From contig CATQHQ010000002.1 of assembly GCA_958296005.1 (NCBI GenBank), forward strand, positions 1,671,501 to 1,735,500: 64,000 bases of DNA. The letters are read 5' to 3'. Positions within the stretch are counted from its first letter, which is position 1. Each line of letters starts with the position of its first letter. The translations under genes and the position numbers were made by a program. Origin of the DNA: Longimicrobiales bacterium. Its GTDB lineage: Bacteria; Gemmatimonadota; Gemmatimonadetes; Longimicrobiales; Gaopeijiaceae. Shown one piece after another: positions 62,601-64,000 of this stretch. The notes below the pieces were generated by a model that had not been told where the DNA came from, made no database searches, and saw nothing but the letters and a program-made list of their open reading frames with translations.

Positions 62601-63147
62601 CGAGCTGGACACGAAGGCGCGCCGGCTCCAGACCACCGGGCCGGGACGGGGCGGCTGGTTCATGGACGAGGAGTACGCCTTCAGGAAGCACTCGGGGTGG
62701 CTGGCGCAGCTGGTGGAGGGCGGCGGCAAGACCGGGGTGGGAAGCCACGGGCAGCTTCAGGGCCTGGGCTATCACTGGGAGCTGTGGGCGCTCCAGAGCG
62801 GTGGCATGGACGAGCACGACGCGCTCCGGGCCGCCACGATCATGGGTGCCGAGGCGATCGGGCTGGGCAGGGACCTGGGCTCGGTGGAGGCGGGCAAGCT
62901 CGCCGACTTGGTGATCCTCGACGCGAACCCGCTCGACGACATCCGCAACACGAACACCGTGGACAAGGTGATGATGAACGGAAGGCTCTACGACGGCGAC
63001 ACGCTGGACGAGCTGTGGCCGAGACAGCGCCCCGCGCCGACGGCACCATGGCGGACCACAGCGCCCGACGTGAACGCCGGGATCCGACAGGCGGGCGACC
63101 CCGAAGCGGGCGACTCCGAGGCCGGCAACCCGGGAGAAGGCCGATGA
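59686..63147 (+). CDS. TolB-like beta-propeller/amidohydrolase fusion
   Basis: 1153 residues. Signal peptide MRFSNRALCTVAMLFLVPSA to GAQEE. Residues ~40-680 form PD40/TolB propellers with repeats like LDVSPDGSTIAFDLLGDLY, PRFSPDGERLVFVSDRSG and PDGRWVAYVTWDD. The C-terminal amidohydrolase starts at GARVITMDGDEVVQNADVVV, has an intact metal site in VPGFVDTHAHMW and ends in GSVEAGKLADLVILDANPLDD. The last 17 residues are AGDPEAGDSEAGNPG-type repeats. Likely a periplasmic enzyme on peptide- or cyclic-amide-like substrates. The next gene overlaps its stop (ATGA). Confidence 0.93.
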   Translation: MRFSNRALCTVAMLFLVPSAAGAQEEKPDPDRGLPMEPARWARFTATEGTWISLDVSPDGSTIAFDLLGDLYTMPVEGGQATRLTSGLPHDMQPRFSPDGERLVFVSDRSGDNNLWLMPAAGGEPTQMTKGIGSRFLSPEWMPDGKYVVVSRALRGLEKLWLYHVDGGTGLEMVGGSAVGQGPVGFATFIRRLMGPAVSPDGRYVWHAQRSSTWEYNAIFPQYQIWVYDRESGTRTPMTNRYGSAFRPAVSPDGTLLAYGSRDDADTGIRLRELASGEERWLAYPVQRDDQESTANMDVLPGYSFTPDSDALIASYGGRIWRVPVDGSEATEIPFTADAEIAIGPEVEFEYPIEDTPTFTVKQIRDPRSSPDGSQVAFTALDRLYVADTPADGEPSADPRRLTEDEVGEFQPVWSPDGRWVAYVTWDDDAGEGHVRRVSAEGGSATTLTTAPAYYQQLAWSPDGERIVAVRASRRHLQEAIDPFIGGLDSEFVWIPADGGDATVIGPTAGRRLPHFTADPDRIYYYGFGEGDPVPGAPGPGQRTLALSSARWDDTDRKLHIQIQSRFDQDAGSVAPGYSFSETSDLVMPQQLEEDEPREFVIRRSAGIVQMAPEGDQALAYIGRDVYTVTVPDMGATLPVVDVFKPDSAAVPVRKLNDLGGEFPAWGAGARTVTWSLGNALFTYDLEAAAGDMEYEPSEQRIDVMADRDVPQGTVVLRGARVITMDGDEVVQNADVVVENNRIASVSAGAGDVPEGATVIDVAGKTIVPGFVDTHAHMWNLWGLHWAQPWIYQANLAYGVTTTRDPQTATTDVLSYEDMVRAGKMVGPRVYHTGPGVFSGDFVRSYEHALDVLRKYSDYYDTKTFKMYMSGNRRQRQWLIMAARELGLMPTTEGGLDYRLNMTHAMDGYPGIEHSMPIVPAYDDVVQLFATSGTVNSPTLLVSYGGPWAENYFYTSEDIFGDEKLTHFTPKRELDTKARRLQTTGPGRGGWFMDEEYAFRKHSGWLAQLVEGGGKTGVGSHGQLQGLGYHWELWALQSGGMDEHDALRAATIMGAEAIGLGRDLGSVEAGKLADLVILDANPLDDIRNTNTVDKVMMNGRLYDGDTLDELWPRQRPAPTAPWRTTAPDVNAGIRQAGDPEAGDSEAGNPGEGR

Positions 63148-64000
63148 GGGCCCCGGCGAGGAGGTCCCGGACGGCGTTCCTGCTGGCCTTGCTGGCGGTC
63201 CCGACGTTGCCGTCGCTCGTCCCTGCGACGGCCGAGGCGCAAGGGCCGCCTGGGATGCCCCCTGGAGGGCGGGGCCGTGAAGACCCCCTGCCCCTCGCCA
63301 GCGCGCGCACGGCCAAGTTCACGGCCACCGAGGGCACGTGGATATCCCTGGACGTCAGCCCCGACGGGCAGACGATCGTCTTCGATCTGCTCGGCGACCT
63401 GTACACCATGCCCGTGGAAGGCGGGAAGGCGTCGCCGCTGCTCACCGGGATGGCGTACGAGGTCCAGCCCCGCTTCAGCCCCGACGGCGAGTCGGTTGTC
63501 TTCGTCTCCGACCGGAGCGGAAGCGACGCGATCTGGACGATGCGCTTGGACAAGACCGACACGACCCGGGTGGCCGGGGGCGGCAACAGCCTCTTCCTCT
63601 CGCCCGAGTGGACGCCGGACGGCGACTACGTCCTGGCCAGCAGCACCAGCGGCCTCGGCGGCTCCGCCAAGCTGGCGATGTACCATGTGAAGCGAGGCTC
63701 GGCGCTCTCGCTGCCCGGCACCCCCGTCAACCTCAAGATGGTGGGCGCGGCAGTAAGCCCGGACGGACGACACGTCTGGTACGCCGGCGGCTTCGGCGAC
63801 TGGCAGTACAACGCCACCTTGCCGCGCTACCAGCTGTACCGGTACGACCGCGATACCGGCACCCACGACCTGATGACCACCCGGTACGGCTCCGCCATGC
63901 GCCCGGCGGTCTCTCCCGACGGCCGCTGGCTCGTCTACGCCACTCGCTACAACGCCGACACGGGGCTGCGGAAGCGCGACTTGGAGACCGGCGACGAGGA
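63144..64000 (+). CDS. TolB-like beta-propeller protein, 3' partial (paralog of the preceding gene)
   Basis: The start overlaps the previous stop by ATGA. Signal peptide MRAPARRSRTAFLLALLAVP to AEAQG. The visible 285 residues align with the preceding protein: GTWISLDVSPDGQTIVFDLL, RFSPDGESVVFVSDRSG, and RYGSAMRPAVSPDGRWLVYA. The rest runs off the window, and probably includes another amidohydrolase domain, as in its neighbour. A tandem duplication is the likely origin. Confidence 0.9.
   Translation, partial: MRAPARRSRTAFLLALLAVPTLPSLVPATAEAQGPPGMPPGGRGREDPLPLASARTAKFTATEGTWISLDVSPDGQTIVFDLLGDLYTMPVEGGKASPLLTGMAYEVQPRFSPDGESVVFVSDRSGSDAIWTMRLDKTDTTRVAGGGNSLFLSPEWTPDGDYVLASSTSGLGGSAKLAMYHVKRGSALSLPGTPVNLKMVGAAVSPDGRHVWYAGGFGDWQYNATLPRYQLYRYDRDTGTHDLMTTRYGSAMRPAVSPDGRWLVYATRYNADTGLRKRDLETGDE

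Overview
The window is high-GC DNA, densely packed, from a Gram-negative heterotroph. TonB-dependent receptors with CarboxypepD-like N-termini, TolB-propeller/amidohydrolase fusions, S9, S8, M14 and M24 peptidases, creatininase and DUF1684 lipoproteins occur side by side. That gene style is typical of Gemmatimonadota, perhaps a marine or host-associated lineage. This is inference from gene content, because no rRNA or other marker lies in the window.

Layout. 0-1.5 kb: the 3' part of an odd fusion between a carbohydrate-binding module and a truncated sugar symporter. 1.5-7.7 kb (minus strand): an O-fucosyltransferase-like gene, then a GH3 beta-glucosidase coupled to a secreted TIM-barrel glycosidase that has a perfect palindrome in its leader. 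7.8-9.4 kb: an orphan vsr and a Fic enzyme. 9.4-15.5 kb: divergent amidohydrolases (YtcJ-like and D-aminoacylase-like), then a cation-chloride-cotransporter-like permease. 15.5-17.3 kb: an AT-richer two-gene cassette of ABC-type ATPase plus TOPRIM-like DUF3226 protein, the best candidate for an undescribed defence system here. 17.5-28.3 kb: a DPP-IV-type peptidase converging on three tandem paralogous TonB receptors with their own promoter. 28.5-40.8 kb (plus strand): beta-lactamase-like lipoprotein, K+ channel, creatininase, tRNA-Val (antisense to this run), FAH-family hydratase, cytochrome c, M14 and M24 peptidases, and two amidohydrolases with degenerate metal sites. 40.8-43.4 kb (minus strand): a metX-metB methionine operon behind a SAM-I riboswitch, with promoter and Shine-Dalgarno-sequestering helix visible. 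43.4-47.1 kb: a repeat-rich surface protein with a beta-barrel C-terminus and an internal frame lesion. 47.1-52.9 kb: Rpn-type nuclease, subtilase, and a two-gene small-protein cassette next to a decayed gene fragment. 53-59.5 kb: a nucleobase permease fused to an RsbW-like domain, two lipoproteins, an ABC-F ATPase and arginase. 59.7-64 kb: two coupled TolB-propeller proteins, the first an amidohydrolase fusion and the second cut by the window end.

Taken together the window describes a peptide and sugar scavenger. Outer-membrane receptors import oligomers; secreted or lipid-anchored peptidases, amidohydrolases and glycosidases process them; permeases and arginase handle the products. Interspersed low-GC genes (vsr, Fic, ATPase/TOPRIM, the small-protein cassette) look like acquired repair, toxin or defence functions. 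I found no insertion sequence, integrase, CRISPR array or rRNA.
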